Source of the DNA: Arthrobacter zhaoxinii
GTDB lineage: Bacteria; Actinomycetota; Actinomycetes; Actinomycetales; Micrococcaceae
Direction: 5' to 3'
DNA: 64,000 nucleotides
Assembly: GCF_024385505.1 (NCBI RefSeq)
Contig: NZ_JANFLT010000006.1
Location: forward strand, 186,001 to 250,000
Part shown: positions 30,094 to 38,458 of the stretch, piece by piece
How the letters are laid out: each line of letters starts with the position of its first letter
Position numbering within the stretch: position 1 is the first letter of the stretch
Made by a program: the position numbers and the translations under genes
The notes under the pieces: generated by a model
What the model was told of the DNA's origin: nothing
Database searches by the model: none
The model's input: only the letters and a program-made list of their open reading frames with translations

Positions 30094-30329
30094 ATGCACC
30101 CGGAAGTGGGCAAGCTGTGCAAGGTTCTGGTCTGTGCCCCGGGTCTGACCCACGAACGGCTCACGCCGACCAACCGTGAAGACCTGCTGTTCGACGACGT
30201 CATGTGGGTGGATCGCCCAGCGCGACCACGCGGACTTCGTCGCCAAGATGACCAGCCGCGGCGTCGACGTCGTCGAACTCCACGACCTGCTGGGCCCGAC
30301 CCGGGTACCTGCTGCCGCCGCTATGAATC
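30094..30329 (+). pseudogene. Decayed, internally deleted arcA copy
   Basis: From ATG 30094 the reading [20 protein letters not shown] and on through FDDVMWV is nearly identical to residues 15-56 of the intact arcA 3 kb upstream. A 2-nt deletion near 30211 shifts the frame; the homologous sequence continues in the next frame ([10 protein letters not shown] ... VVELHDLLG), then jumps to GYLLPPL, which in the intact gene lies about 70 codons later, and ends at 30329. So there is a frameshift, an internal deletion and loss of the last two thirds including the catalytic Cys. It is a remnant of an arcA duplication downstream of arcD; not expected to give a protein. Confidence 0.9.
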
Positions 30330-30677
30330 TTCTGTCCTGGCAGAGATGTTCCACCAGTGAAGGACCACCGCCACGATGATTAGCGGGACGTGGATGGCGG
30401 GAAGATTTCTGGCCAGCCATTGAGGCAAATAGATGTCGGTGACAGACCCGGAACTATCTCCGAGATTTCGTGCCACCGCCGTAAGCGGGCAGTGAAATCC
30501 GTTGCCGGCGAAGACCAGAACCTCCATGGACACCACGGCGGCCGCGATCCCTGCTCTGCGGTCAGACCGCTTCCGGATGCCGGCGACCAGAACATGAAGC
30601 ATGCAGCTTTCAATGGTGACCCACGCAAACGTGTGAAACACCTTCACTGCTCTAAGTAGCGCGTCGCGTTCGTTCAT
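30321..30677 (-). CDS. Small four-helix membrane protein
   Basis: 118 residues, ATG 30677. Four probable membrane helices; [12 protein letters not shown] followed by [10 protein letters not shown] is a recognisable pattern of small actinobacterial membrane proteins related to the DUF2784 type (G..CPLT). Function unknown. Its last codons overlap the end of the arcA remnant on the opposite strand, which could be where the arcA copy was cut off by a rearrangement. Confidence 0.7.
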   Translation of the reverse strand: MNERDALLRAVKVFHTFAWVTIESCMLHVLVAGIRKRSDRRAGIAAAVVSMEVLVFAGNGFHCPLTAVARNLGDSSGSVTDIYLPQWLARNLPAIHVPLIIVAVVLHWWNISARTEDS

Positions 30678-30749
30678 GCCCCATTGTCGCGCTCGCTGTC
30701 GGGGAACGAGTCCTGGTTCCCTTCCTTAGCTGGATCCGGGTTCGGTTGA

Positions 30750-30788
30750 GCTACGTGAAGGATTCAGTCGCTACGTGACCAATATTGG
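30750..30788. promoter_or_regulatory. Paired direct repeat GCTACGTGA followed by palindrome CCAATATTGG
   Basis: GCTACGTGA is at 30750-30758 and 30770-30778, exactly 20 bp apart, and is directly followed by the 10-bp palindrome CCAATATTGG (30779-30788). It lies in the 286-bp gap between the leftward membrane protein and the EcsC gene, which otherwise holds nothing I can assign. The arrangement suggests a regulator site. Confidence 0.35.
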
Positions 30789-30963
30789 CCATTTCGGAAC
30801 GGGGGACTTGGAACTAAGAGTCGAACTCGAATCACCATGGTCGGTCGTAGAGGATCTCACGCGGCGTGCTTACATGGCCAACTAGCCCTGGAAAGTGAAA
30901 TTCCGGTCAAACCACCCCGCCGAATCCTCTGCAGTGTCGGAGTACGCCGCTAAAGTGTCCGAC

Positions 30964-32082
30964 ATGACGAAACCCTCGAGCTATGAGATCCATGCCTGGC
31001 GACGGATCCAGCATGTTAAGCCACGCCCGATCTCGCGGGCGATGAAAAAAGCCAGTGAACAAGTGGCTAACGGTGCTGCCGGTCTTGGTAAGCGTGCAGG
31101 ACAATACCTCGAGGACCGTCCAGGCGCCCAGTCGGCCGTCTCCCGCGGCCAGGAAATGGTGGGCAAGGGTGCAAGCGCCATACGTGCCGGAGCCCGCAAA
31201 ACTGCTGAGGCCGTTCCCGAAGCGATGACGGAATGGGGTGGTGCGGCCGTTGACTCTGTGACCCGGATGCTGGCACGGGCAGCCCGCGTGGGGCTATCTC
31301 CACGTCGGGTAATAGAAGCCCATCAGAAGCGTGGGCACGATGTGTCCTCGCTTTCGGACCTGCGCCGCCTTGACCTCGAGCAGATCGACGCGGTGCGGGG
31401 GCGGGGACTGAACCTTTACTATCCGATCGCTGCTGCAGTCTCAGGCATGGGTGCCGGGTTGGTCATCTCCGGTGGAGCGCTGGTCACTGTCGCCTCAGCC
31501 GGTGCCGGCGCAGCGCCTTCCGGTGTTGCGGTTGCTGGAGCCATGACCGGTGACGCGGCCGTTGTTCTGGGACTGGCATCGCGCTCGGTGGGGCATGTGT
31601 CGCTGTTCTACGGGTATGACCCGGAGGAACCCGGCGAAAAACTGTTCGTGATGTCGGTGGTGAATGCTGGCACCGCAATGTCGGCCAGCGCAAAGACGGC
31701 TGCCATGTCAGATATTTCCCGGCTAACCCAGGCACTCGTTCGTGGCAAAGCATGGTCCGTCCTGGATAAATCCATCGTCACTAGGGTTTCCCATGAGTTC
31801 GCGAAGGCGTTCGGCGTCCGGTTCACCAAGCAGTCGCTTGGCAAGGTGGTGCCGGCTGCAGGAATAGTGATTGGGGGAGGGTTCAATTGGGCCACCCTGG
31901 AGTCGGTTGTCGACGCCGCCGACACTGCATACAGGCGGCGTTTTCTGCTGGAGAAGTACCCCCATCTGGCGGAGGACGACGGACGTGGAGTGGTCGTTGA
32001 CCCAGAGGCTCCGGACGAGGCAGACGAAACCATAAGCATCCTCGGGGAGCTGGCCGAAGCAGGCGGACCCGAAATCCATTAG
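30964..32082 (+). CDS. EcsC family protein
   Basis: 372 residues from ATG 30964; the in-frame upstream part from 30895 is not typical of the family, which begins with a SYE..AW..I motif as here. The central block VLGLASRSVGHVSLFYGYDPEEPGEKLFVMSVV is the EcsC signature, followed by an alanine-rich helical region. Residues about 170-205 are a glycine/alanine-rich stretch that may insert in a membrane. EcsC proteins are cytoplasmic or membrane-associated, named from a Bacillus operon with the EcsAB ABC transporter; their job is not known. No partner gene is adjacent. Confidence 0.85.
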   Translation: MTKPSSYEIHAWRRIQHVKPRPISRAMKKASEQVANGAAGLGKRAGQYLEDRPGAQSAVSRGQEMVGKGASAIRAGARKTAEAVPEAMTEWGGAAVDSVTRMLARAARVGLSPRRVIEAHQKRGHDVSSLSDLRRLDLEQIDAVRGRGLNLYYPIAAAVSGMGAGLVISGGALVTVASAGAGAAPSGVAVAGAMTGDAAVVLGLASRSVGHVSLFYGYDPEEPGEKLFVMSVVNAGTAMSASAKTAAMSDISRLTQALVRGKAWSVLDKSIVTRVSHEFAKAFGVRFTKQSLGKVVPAAGIVIGGGFNWATLESVVDAADTAYRRRFLLEKYPHLAEDDGRGVVVDPEAPDEADETISILGELAEAGGPEIH

Positions 32083-32175
32083 GCAAGGGGGCCGACCCTC
32101 GCCTGCACCACTGCCTGACCTGCCGTTCGGCGATGCCATCGGCGGCGGTAACCCCGCCCCCGATAGAATCGACGG

Positions 32176-32787
32176 ATGCCCGAAACCCTGCAGCCGCCAA
32201 CATCGCGCACGTCCACAGCCTCCACCCGGCTTGCACGCATTGTCACCGAAACCACCGCCCCGACCGTCCTCGTGGGCGTCCTCCTGCTACTGCAGCCCCT
32301 GCTCACCCCGGGCGTGACCTGGCTGCAGGGCATCACGGCAGCGCTGTTCACCGTGGGACTGCCCTTCGCCGGGATCCTGGTGCTGAAGCGGCGCGGTAGA
32401 GTGACCGACCATCACGTGGGAGTGCGGACGCAGCGGGCACCGATTCTGGCCGCCTCCGCTGTGTCGCTGGGCGTCGGTGCGCTGCTCCTGGTGCTGCTCG
32501 ATGCCCCGGCCGCACTGTTCGGCGAAATCGGAGGCGTCTTCATCGGCATGATGCTGTGCCTCGCGGCAAACCTGGTGTGGAAGCTGTCCGTGCATTCCGC
32601 CGTCGCCGCCTACGTCGGCCTGGCCCTGCTGGCGCCCATCCCGGCGGTGGGTGCTGCGCTGGCTCTGCTGCTGGCCTCGGCCACGGGCTGGTCACGGGTG
32701 AAGCTCGGCGACCACACACCTACACAGGTCCTGGCCGGACATGTGGCCGGATGCCTGACGTTCACCGCCGCCATGATGCTGCCCTGA
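32176..32787 (+). CDS. PAP2-like integral membrane protein
   Basis: 203 residues, about six membrane helices. KLSVHSAVAAY and SRVKLGDHTPTQVLAGH match the spaced motifs of PAP2 lipid phosphatases (..SxH.. and SR...GDH...QVLAG), but the first KxxxxxxRP motif is not clear, so it may be a phosphatase relative without full activity. TAGAAT lies 6 nt before the ATG, suggesting a leaderless transcript. A paralogue with the same two motifs is encoded at 35732-36316. Confidence 0.72.
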   Translation: MPETLQPPTSRTSTASTRLARIVTETTAPTVLVGVLLLLQPLLTPGVTWLQGITAALFTVGLPFAGILVLKRRGRVTDHHVGVRTQRAPILAASAVSLGVGALLLVLLDAPAALFGEIGGVFIGMMLCLAANLVWKLSVHSAVAAYVGLALLAPIPAVGAALALLLASATGWSRVKLGDHTPTQVLAGHVAGCLTFTAAMMLP

Positions 32788-32981
32788 TCCGCGGTCCGGA
32801 AAGTGTTTCTTACAACCATAAGTCTTATTACAAACCCTTAACGATTTCCGCCCCTGCATTTTCCCGTTAATAGACCGTTCCAATTAACAGAAGAATGAGC
32901 GAAATACAAACCCGCCGAATCCGGATGCTCTGACATCCGAAGCCACGCGGGGCACCGTGACGCTTGTCATAATGTGGACGG

Positions 32982-34160
32982 ATGACTCAGACAGCATCCA
33001 AGAGAGTTCGGGCCGGCACGGTCATCACCATGATGGGGGCAATCCTTGCCTACCTGATCGGCTCCGGTTTCGCCACAGGCCAGGAGGCCCTGCAGTACTT
33101 CGCGTCCTTCGGGGCGGTCGGTGCCGCTGGCGCCCTGGTGATTAGTTTTTGCCTTTATTCCTACGTCACGGCGGTGGTTCTCCGCGATGGCCACAACCTC
33201 CGGTTGAAATCCGGAAATGCGATCTTCGAATACTACTGCGGAAAGTACATCGGCAAATTCTTCGGCGTTTTTACGCCCTTGTTCTTCTTCTGCCTGTTCG
33301 GGGTCATGCTCTCCGGAGCAGGTGCCGCCCTCAACGAGCACCTGGGCTGGAACAGTCAGGTGGGAATCCTGGCGATGGCGGCGGTAGTGCTGCTGACCGT
33401 GATGATGGGGCTTGATGGCCTGGTCGGCATTGTGTCCAAACTCGGTCCCGTCATCGTCGCCCTGTGCCTCGTCGTCGGCATCGTCGGTATCGTCAGGAGC
33501 CCGCAGGGCATCGCGGCATCAGCGGATACCCTCCCCACCATCGACGTTCTGCAGGCGGCCCCGAACTGGGCCGTGTCGGGATTCAACTACCCGGGACTGG
33601 GGATCCTGATGCTGGTCCCGTTCCTTGCGAGCCTTAGCACACGAGTCCGCAATGACAGGGAAGCCGTCACCGCCGGTCTGGCCGGAGCCATGACGTTTGT
33701 GGCGGCGGTTGCCGTGGTGGCTTTCGGGCTGCTGGCCAACATCGGTGACGTGTATGACAAGCAGATCCCCATGCTGTGGATTGCCAACCAGATTTTCTCC
33801 GGCGCGGGCAGCGTCTTCTCGGTGGTCCTCTTCGCCGGCATTTACACCACCGCCGTTCCACTGCTGTGGACGGCGATCAACCGGATCGAGACAAACGACA
33901 GGAGCAACCGGGCAAAGCTGTTCGGCCTCATCGCCACGGTGGCTGCGGTGCTGTTGGCGCAGGTGCCGTTCGCGGCACTCGTCAACGTCCTGTACCCGGT
34001 TGCCGGTTACCTGGCACTGGTTCTGGTGGGGTGCATTGTCATCCGGCAGATCCGAAACATCAGGGCCCGGAAGCAGGGGACCGACGTCTACGCCGTCGAG
34101 TTCGAGCGGCTACCTGAGGAGAAGGCAGCTGCTGCACCCCACGTCGTCCAGGCCGGGTAG
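32982..34160 (+). CDS. YkvI family membrane protein (LeuT-fold transporter relative)
   Basis: 392 residues with about ten membrane helices. It begins with a MGAILAYLIGSGFATGQEALQYFA first helix, the LeuT-fold unwound-helix pattern (G.G.A.GQE) of the YkvI group, and ends in a soluble tail. Substrate unknown; relatives are annotated as putative amino-acid-type transporters. CATAAT stands 8 nt before the ATG, again suggesting a leaderless or very short-leader mRNA. Upstream 194 bp are AT-rich for this genome and hold no gene. Confidence 0.8.
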   Translation: MTQTASKRVRAGTVITMMGAILAYLIGSGFATGQEALQYFASFGAVGAAGALVISFCLYSYVTAVVLRDGHNLRLKSGNAIFEYYCGKYIGKFFGVFTPLFFFCLFGVMLSGAGAALNEHLGWNSQVGILAMAAVVLLTVMMGLDGLVGIVSKLGPVIVALCLVVGIVGIVRSPQGIAASADTLPTIDVLQAAPNWAVSGFNYPGLGILMLVPFLASLSTRVRNDREAVTAGLAGAMTFVAAVAVVAFGLLANIGDVYDKQIPMLWIANQIFSGAGSVFSVVLFAGIYTTAVPLLWTAINRIETNDRSNRAKLFGLIATVAAVLLAQVPFAALVNVLYPVAGYLALVLVGCIVIRQIRNIRARKQGTDVYAVEFERLPEEKAAAAPHVVQAG

Positions 34161-34285
34161 CTCGACGACGGCAGCAGCTCCCGGCAGGCCCCGCCCCTGG
34201 CCAAGTCCCAAGCTGCGATAAAGTCGGTGCAGTCTCTTTCCACATCTGCGTAGGAATGAAGTGGATAACAAACGATGGGGAATGA

Positions 34286-34780
34286 ATGACAGCGCGCTAT
34301 AGGAAGTCCGCCGGCGAACGGACAACCTCAAAAGCAGTGGTCGCCGCACTGAATCTGGGCGAACACGTCACCTTCGATGAACTGCTCGCTGCCGTAACCA
34401 AGACGCACGGCAAACCCATTGAACTGCGCGACATCGACTCCGCCGTCATTCCCTCCGTGACCGGTCTCTGGATCGAGAAGGACACGAAGTCCATCATCCT
34501 GCTGCCCTCCGGCGACAACCGGCTGCACCGCACCCACGCCGCCTGCCACGAGTTCGGCCACATCCTCCTACGCCACCAGGGCTGCGGCGGAGTGGACACC
34601 ACCATGCCCTCCCTTTTCCAGCACATCGGCAGCCGCAAGGGAATCCGGCGGATGCTGGCACGGTCCCTCGCCTGGAACGAAACCGAACGCGCCGCCGAAC
34701 AGGTGGCCTACCTCCTCTCGCTGGCCCTGCTGCCCCGGGAACGCGAGAGCCCCAGCACCTTTGAACGGACCTTCCTGTGA
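34286..34780 (+). CDS. ImmA/IrrE family metalloprotease
   Basis: 164 residues, ATG 34286 with GGGG 5 nt upstream. The zinc protease motif is HEFGH in ACHEFGHILLRH near residue 90, with a C-terminal helix region carrying further ligands (ERAAEQVAYLLSLALLP). ImmA/IrrE proteases cleave HTH repressors (ImmR, DdrO) and so switch on genes. The stop codon overlaps the next start (GTGA), making it the first gene of a coupled set with a membrane protein, a PAP2-like protein and an HTH protein; the HTH protein is the obvious candidate substrate (inference). Confidence 0.86.
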   Translation: MTARYRKSAGERTTSKAVVAALNLGEHVTFDELLAAVTKTHGKPIELRDIDSAVIPSVTGLWIEKDTKSIILLPSGDNRLHRTHAACHEFGHILLRHQGCGGVDTTMPSLFQHIGSRKGIRRMLARSLAWNETERAAEQVAYLLSLALLPRERESPSTFERTFL

Positions 34781-35781
34781 TTACGCTGCAGATGCTGCCG
34801 GCCGCCGCCCTCTGGACAGTGGTGATCATCCGGCTGGTGGGCCTGCACTTCGGCTGGAAGCCGGGCATCCTGTCCGGCATGGCCGCCGTCGCCGTCGGCG
34901 CGACCCTGAACATTGACCAGGTCTACCTCTTCGTCGATTCCCTGCTGGGGGAGCGGAACCTGCTCAACCTGGTTGTCCACCTCTTTATGGGCGCCGGGAT
35001 GACGGAACTGAGCCGCCTGCTGCTGAAGGCCACCGGCAGGTCGGACGACGACGGCGGGCGGCACATGAAGGCGCTGATCGGCATGGGCATTGTTATGGCC
35101 GTGATTCAGACGGCCCTGCTCCTGGTGTCCGATACCCGAGGGTCGGCCACCAACTTCACCGACGCCTTCGCATCCATCCCCACGATTGCCCCGTACCAGG
35201 CGAGCTTCTTCGCCTGGATCGGCGTTGTCCTCGGGTACACCGGAGTGGCCTGCCTGCGCCGGGACAAGACCGGGGAATCCCGGGAATTCGGTCGGGGACT
35301 GGGCATCGTCAGCGCAGGGTGCGGAGCCGGCGTGGGAGCCGTGCTGATGAAAATGCTGCTGATCGGCCTGGAATATTCCGGTGTGGAGGCGTCCTTCGGC
35401 CTCTATATCGGCTACCGGGTCCTCATCGCGCTGACCTTGCTCTGCTTCGCCGCCGGGTTCGCGGTGCCGTCCTCCGCCCGCATGAAAACCGCCGCCGCGG
35501 CCCGCCGTCGTCGTGCCGCGGATCTGGACACCCTGCGCCCGATCGTGTGCCGCTTGGCCACGACCGATGAAGGCAAGCGGGCCATGGATGCGGCCAACGT
35601 ATCCCTGAACGCCCGCACCTCCAAGACCCAGCTCTACCGCTGGTTCATCCTCATCGGCGACATCCGGGTGCTTCGACCCGGACTGCTGTCACCGGAGGAA
35701 GTACACATTATTGACGAGATAGGCACACGAATTGAAGACAACGGAACACCGGCCCGCCGCGAAGCTATCGCCGGCGGCTAG
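34777..35781 (+). CDS. MAB_1171c-type multi-spanning membrane protein (DUF6545-like)
   Basis: 334 residues, GTG start inside the preceding stop. Seven or so membrane helices occupy residues 1-235, followed by a cytoplasmic helical tail ending in LSPEEVHIIDEIG. This is the membrane partner repeatedly found with ImmA/IrrE and HTH proteins in mycobacteria and relatives, often labelled putative transporter without evidence. I infer a membrane sensor feeding the protease. A DDDGG insert between helices (near 35045) is one of the dispersed ACGACGACGGCG copies. Confidence 0.72.
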   Translation: MITLQMLPAAALWTVVIIRLVGLHFGWKPGILSGMAAVAVGATLNIDQVYLFVDSLLGERNLLNLVVHLFMGAGMTELSRLLLKATGRSDDDGGRHMKALIGMGIVMAVIQTALLLVSDTRGSATNFTDAFASIPTIAPYQASFFAWIGVVLGYTGVACLRRDKTGESREFGRGLGIVSAGCGAGVGAVLMKMLLIGLEYSGVEASFGLYIGYRVLIALTLLCFAAGFAVPSSARMKTAAAARRRRAADLDTLRPIVCRLATTDEGKRAMDAANVSLNARTSKTQLYRWFILIGDIRVLRPGLLSPEEVHIIDEIGTRIEDNGTPARREAIAGG

Positions 35782-36316
35782 CTGGTACTCCAAAATCCTG
35801 CCGCCGGCCCTGGTGCTGGCGGTCCTCATCATTGCTGCAGGGATCGAGGCGGGGCTCGGACCGGTGGGCGTCGCCCTGCTCCTGGCCGGCGTCGTCGTGG
35901 TGCCCGGAGCGGTCTACAAGGGCACCAAGGGTCTGTTCCGGCGTCGCGGCATACCGGACAGCCGGCGGACCACTTTAGTGGCTGTCCTGATGCTGGCCGC
36001 CGCCGTCGTCTGCTTCCTGGTGCCCGTGGCCGCGCCGGTGCCGGCAACGGTGACCGGGCTGCTGCTCGGCAACGTGGGCCTTGTCTTCTTCCGGCGCTGG
36101 CTCAACGTGTCGGCGCATGTGTCCGTGCTGACCTTCGGCGTGCTCTGGGTCATCGCGACATACGGGGCGGGCTGGGCGTGGCTGTTGATACTATCGCCGT
36201 TGATGGTCTTCAGCCGGGTGTCCCTGGGGGAACATAGTCTGCGGGAGGCGCTGTCCGGCGCGGCCCTGGGACTGGCCACCTTCTGCTGTTTCCTCGCAGT
36301 TATGACATGGAGCTGA
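35732..36316 (+). CDS. PAP2-like membrane protein of the ImmA/HTH cluster
   Basis: 194 residues from TTG 35732, overlapping the previous gene by 50 bp; later starts would remove the first membrane helix. WLNVSAHVSVLTF and FSRVSLGEHSLREALSGAALG mirror the PAP2 motifs of the paralogue at 32176-32787. About six membrane helices. It ends 10 bp inside the next reading frame. Being in the coupled cluster it may act on lipid phosphates or simply be a membrane part of the sensor; not decidable from sequence. Confidence 0.7.
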   Translation: MKTTEHRPAAKLSPAASWYSKILPPALVLAVLIIAAGIEAGLGPVGVALLLAGVVVVPGAVYKGTKGLFRRRGIPDSRRTTLVAVLMLAAAVVCFLVPVAAPVPATVTGLLLGNVGLVFFRRWLNVSAHVSVLTFGVLWVIATYGAGWAWLLILSPLMVFSRVSLGEHSLREALSGAALGLATFCCFLAVMTWS

Positions 36317-36321
36317 CATAC

Positions 36322-36753
36322 GTGAATGACTTTGATCTTCCCCCGGAGCGCGCTGCGGGCATCCGGCGAGCCGAAACGCTTGCCCGGAAGATCAATCTCC
36401 TGCTGGACGTCATCATGTCCGACTCCGGTAAGCCCTTCGACTACCCGGCCATTCGGGACGGGGCGCAGAAAGCCGGCTACTACCTCTCCCGCACCCGGTG
36501 GTCGTTGCTGAAGTCCGGCAAGGAGCAGGTGGTTCCCGAGGAAGCGCTGCGTGCCATTGCCGCCGTCTTCGACGTCGATCCCGACTACCTGCTGCAGGAG
36601 GACGGCAACCTGCCCGAGCGGGTCGAGGCCGAGCTGGAGCTGCTCCGCAGCCTGCGGCGGGCCGAGGTGCGGAACTTCGCGGCCCGGGCCCTGGGGCCGG
36701 TGGATCCGGAGGCGTTGAAGGCCATCGCGAAAATCCTGGACGAGGATAACTAG
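36322..36753 (+). CDS. HTH transcriptional regulator (EspR-like XRE type)
   Basis: 143 residues from GTG 36322, preferred to ATG 36307 because GGAG lies 9 nt before it. Residues 20-90 give an XRE-type domain with the GAQKAGYYLSRTRWSLLKSG arrangement and AIAAVFDVDPDYLL, as in EspR-type actinobacterial regulators; the C-terminal 50 residues are a dimer-like acidic helix. Last of the coupled cluster; presumed DNA-binding target of the ImmA/IrrE protease. A perfect 28-bp palindrome lies 108 bp after its stop and could be its operator. Confidence 0.82.
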   Translation: MNDFDLPPERAAGIRRAETLARKINLLLDVIMSDSGKPFDYPAIRDGAQKAGYYLSRTRWSLLKSGKEQVVPEEALRAIAAVFDVDPDYLLQEDGNLPERVEAELELLRSLRRAEVRNFAARALGPVDPEALKAIAKILDEDN

Positions 36754-36826
36754 GTTTCCGGCCCGCGGGCGGCCTGTGCGGCTTTCTGTGCGGCTTTCTT
36801 CGAAGGCTCACTGCGGTCGGAAAACT

Positions 36827-36855
36827 TTGACCCGGACCATGAGCGGTGGTAGCGT
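36827..36855 (+). promoter_or_regulatory. Sigma-70-type promoter reading right
   Basis: TTGACC (36827-36832), 17-bp spacer, TAGCGT (36850-36855). The expected start site falls at the left edge of the palindrome at 36861, so a protein bound there would block it. Confidence 0.5.
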
Positions 36856-36860
36856 CTCAC

Positions 36861-36888
36861 CCATGTCTCACACATGTGTGAGACATGG
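36861..36888. promoter_or_regulatory. Perfect 28-bp palindrome, probable operator
   Basis: CCATGTCTCACACA is followed directly by its reverse complement TGTGTGAGACATGG, with no spacer or mismatch; an extra half-site GTCTCAC precedes it at 36854-36860. No terminator-type loop, so it is better read as a DNA-binding site for a dimeric regulator than as an RNA hairpin. Confidence 0.75.
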
Positions 36889-37061
36889 AAAAAGTTTCTA
36901 AACGGCGGACGGGGCCGATGAGGAATTCGTGCATTTGTGACTGGGGGGTCACTGCCGAAGTCTCCACCTCAAAGGTTTCTCCGTTCCCGTTTAGGGCGCG
37001 TCTCGGCGCGTCGTATCTGTAGCATCCGCTGCCTGTGGGGGGTCGGTGGAAGGCTGCAACC

Positions 37062-37090
37062 GAAGCCAGCGGATTACGTCCGCTGGCTTC
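37062..37090. terminator. 12-bp perfect stem-loop
   Basis: GAAGCCAGCGGA pairs with TCCGCTGGCTTC around TTACG. On the + strand it is followed by GCTGTTTCCC, only a weak T-tract; on the - strand it lies about 70 bp after the MFS stop. It may end the transcript from the 36827 promoter, the MFS mRNA, or both. Confidence 0.5.
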
Positions 37091-37160
37091 GCTGTTTCCC
37101 GGGGCAAACGCCGGCGCAACCCAAGCGGACGGTTCCAAAGCGGACACCGGACGGTCCGGG

Positions 37161-38432
37161 TCAGTGCGTGGCCTGCGAAGGTCGAAGCTCATCCTCCGTG
37201 CTGGCTTTGGTCCGGGCAAGAACTCCGGCCGCACTGACTCCGCACGCCGCCGCGGCAACGGCAAATGCCAGGCCGAAACCGGACGCTTCAATGAGCCCGC
37301 CGGTCAGGGCCGCCCCGGCGGCCTGGCCGAGGATGAGGGTGATGAACAGGGCCGACGTGCCGGCGGCGCTGCTGCTCGACGTGGCGGTGGCCCAGATGAT
37401 GAGGACCGACGTCGCAGCGGTGTAGGCGAGTCCGAACAGCGCCGCGGCAGCAAAGGCGAGGGCGGTACTGCCGGGTGCAAGGGCCATCGCCCCGGTTGCG
37501 GCAGCGGTGGCCAGCACCGTGACCGGCCAGGTGAAGCGGATCGGGTGCCGGGCCAGCCACGGGGCCGTCAGTACGGCGGCGGCGCCGCCGGCACCAAGGG
37601 CGATCCACGCCCCGGCCGAGAGGGCGACCGGCATGCCGCCCCGGTCTTCGAGCAGGGTGCGGCCGTACACCCAGACCGCGGCGCAGCCGACGCCGTAGAG
37701 GAAGGCCGCAGCGAGCGGCCACTTCAGTGCGGTCAGCACGCCGAGCTCTAGACCGCGGGACCGGCTTCCGCCGCGCTGTTGCCGCCCGTCGTCGTCGTTC
37801 CCGGGGTCGCGTTCCCGGCGCCCGCCGTCGTCGTCCGTACCTTCGATGCCTGCACGACGCCGCGAAACATCCGCGCGCAGCACCCCGAGCATCCCCGTCA
37901 CCGCGATGACGGCAATCAGCCCCCAGGCCAGCCGCCACGAGGACCCCAGCATCAGGGCCAGCAGCCCGGCCGCGACCACCCCGAATCCGGTCCCGGAATT
38001 CACCACCGACTGCCGTTTCGCCGCGTGGATCGGCTTCGTGTTGCGCTGCACCAGTTCCACCAGCGCGGGGGAGGCGAAGCCCGCGCCCATCCCGGCCAGC
38101 AGTACGGCTGCAGCGAAGAGGCCCGTCGACGGAGCCGCGGCGATCCCCGCGGAGCCGAGCGCCGCCGTCGTGCCGGCGAGAATCGTCATCAGCCGCGGAT
38201 GCCGCGGCGCGTAAACAAAGCCCAGCCCGGCCGACACGCAGTAGATCACCGAGGCGCCGGAGGAGAGCAGCCCGCCGACGGCCGGCGTCAACTCAAAGGA
38301 GGCGGAGAAGGCCGGCAGGAACAGGCCGTAGCCCAGCCGTGCCAGGCCGTAGGTCGCGGCGATGAGGGTTACCGCGGCGACCGCGAAGAGCGGGCCGGCG
38401 GTCGGAACGGAAGGCTGTAACGGGCGTTTCAT
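37161..38432 (-). CDS. MFS transporter (drug-exporter type)
   Basis: 423 residues from ATG 38432. About 12 membrane helices (first one beginning PLFAVAAVTLIAATYGLARLGYG). Between the two six-helix halves is a charged cytoplasmic loop rich in D, G and R (about residues 205-235) made by the repeated ACGACGACGG sequence and probably poorly conserved. YbfB/AraJ-like MFS in general character; substrate unknown. It is divergent from a TetR gene that begins 27 bp away, the standard arrangement for a regulated exporter. Confidence 0.85.
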   Translation of the reverse strand: MKRPLQPSVPTAGPLFAVAAVTLIAATYGLARLGYGLFLPAFSASFELTPAVGGLLSSGASVIYCVSAGLGFVYAPRHPRLMTILAGTTAALGSAGIAAAPSTGLFAAAVLLAGMGAGFASPALVELVQRNTKPIHAAKRQSVVNSGTGFGVVAAGLLALMLGSSWRLAWGLIAVIAVTGMLGVLRADVSRRRAGIEGTDDDGGRRERDPGNDDDGRQQRGGSRSRGLELGVLTALKWPLAAAFLYGVGCAAVWVYGRTLLEDRGGMPVALSAGAWIALGAGGAAAVLTAPWLARHPIRFTWPVTVLATAAATGAMALAPGSTALAFAAAALFGLAYTAATSVLIIWATATSSSSAAGTSALFITLILGQAAGAALTGGLIEASGFGLAFAVAAAACGVSAAGVLARTKASTEDELRPSQATH

Positions 38433-38435
38433 TGA

Positions 38436-38445
38436 AACGTACGTT
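38436..38445. promoter_or_regulatory. Palindromic operator between MFS and tetR
   Basis: AACGTACGTT is a perfect 10-bp palindrome in the 26-bp gap between the two divergent start codons, within a longer near-symmetry. A TetR dimer here would cover both translation starts. Confidence 0.5.
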
Positions 38446-38458
38446 ATATGATGGGCGC

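Larger units (their letters stand above)
36754..37160 (+). other. 407-bp region without a recognised gene
   Basis: Contains a tandem TGTGCGGCTTTC pair (about 36775-36800), the promoter and palindrome listed separately, and a 12-bp stem-loop at 37062-37090. The only rightward ORF of note is 36885-37022 (45 residues, MEKVSKRRTG at the start, two cysteines as CIC); its ATG lies in the right arm of the palindrome and no ribosome site is convincing. The stretch could make a small RNA or a small protein from the regulated promoter. Confidence 0.4.

Noticed and set aside
30810-30860. tRNA-like fragment (GAGTCGAACTCG)
   Set aside because: Only a TpsiC-like arm by chance; no acceptor, D or anticodon arms could be drawn.
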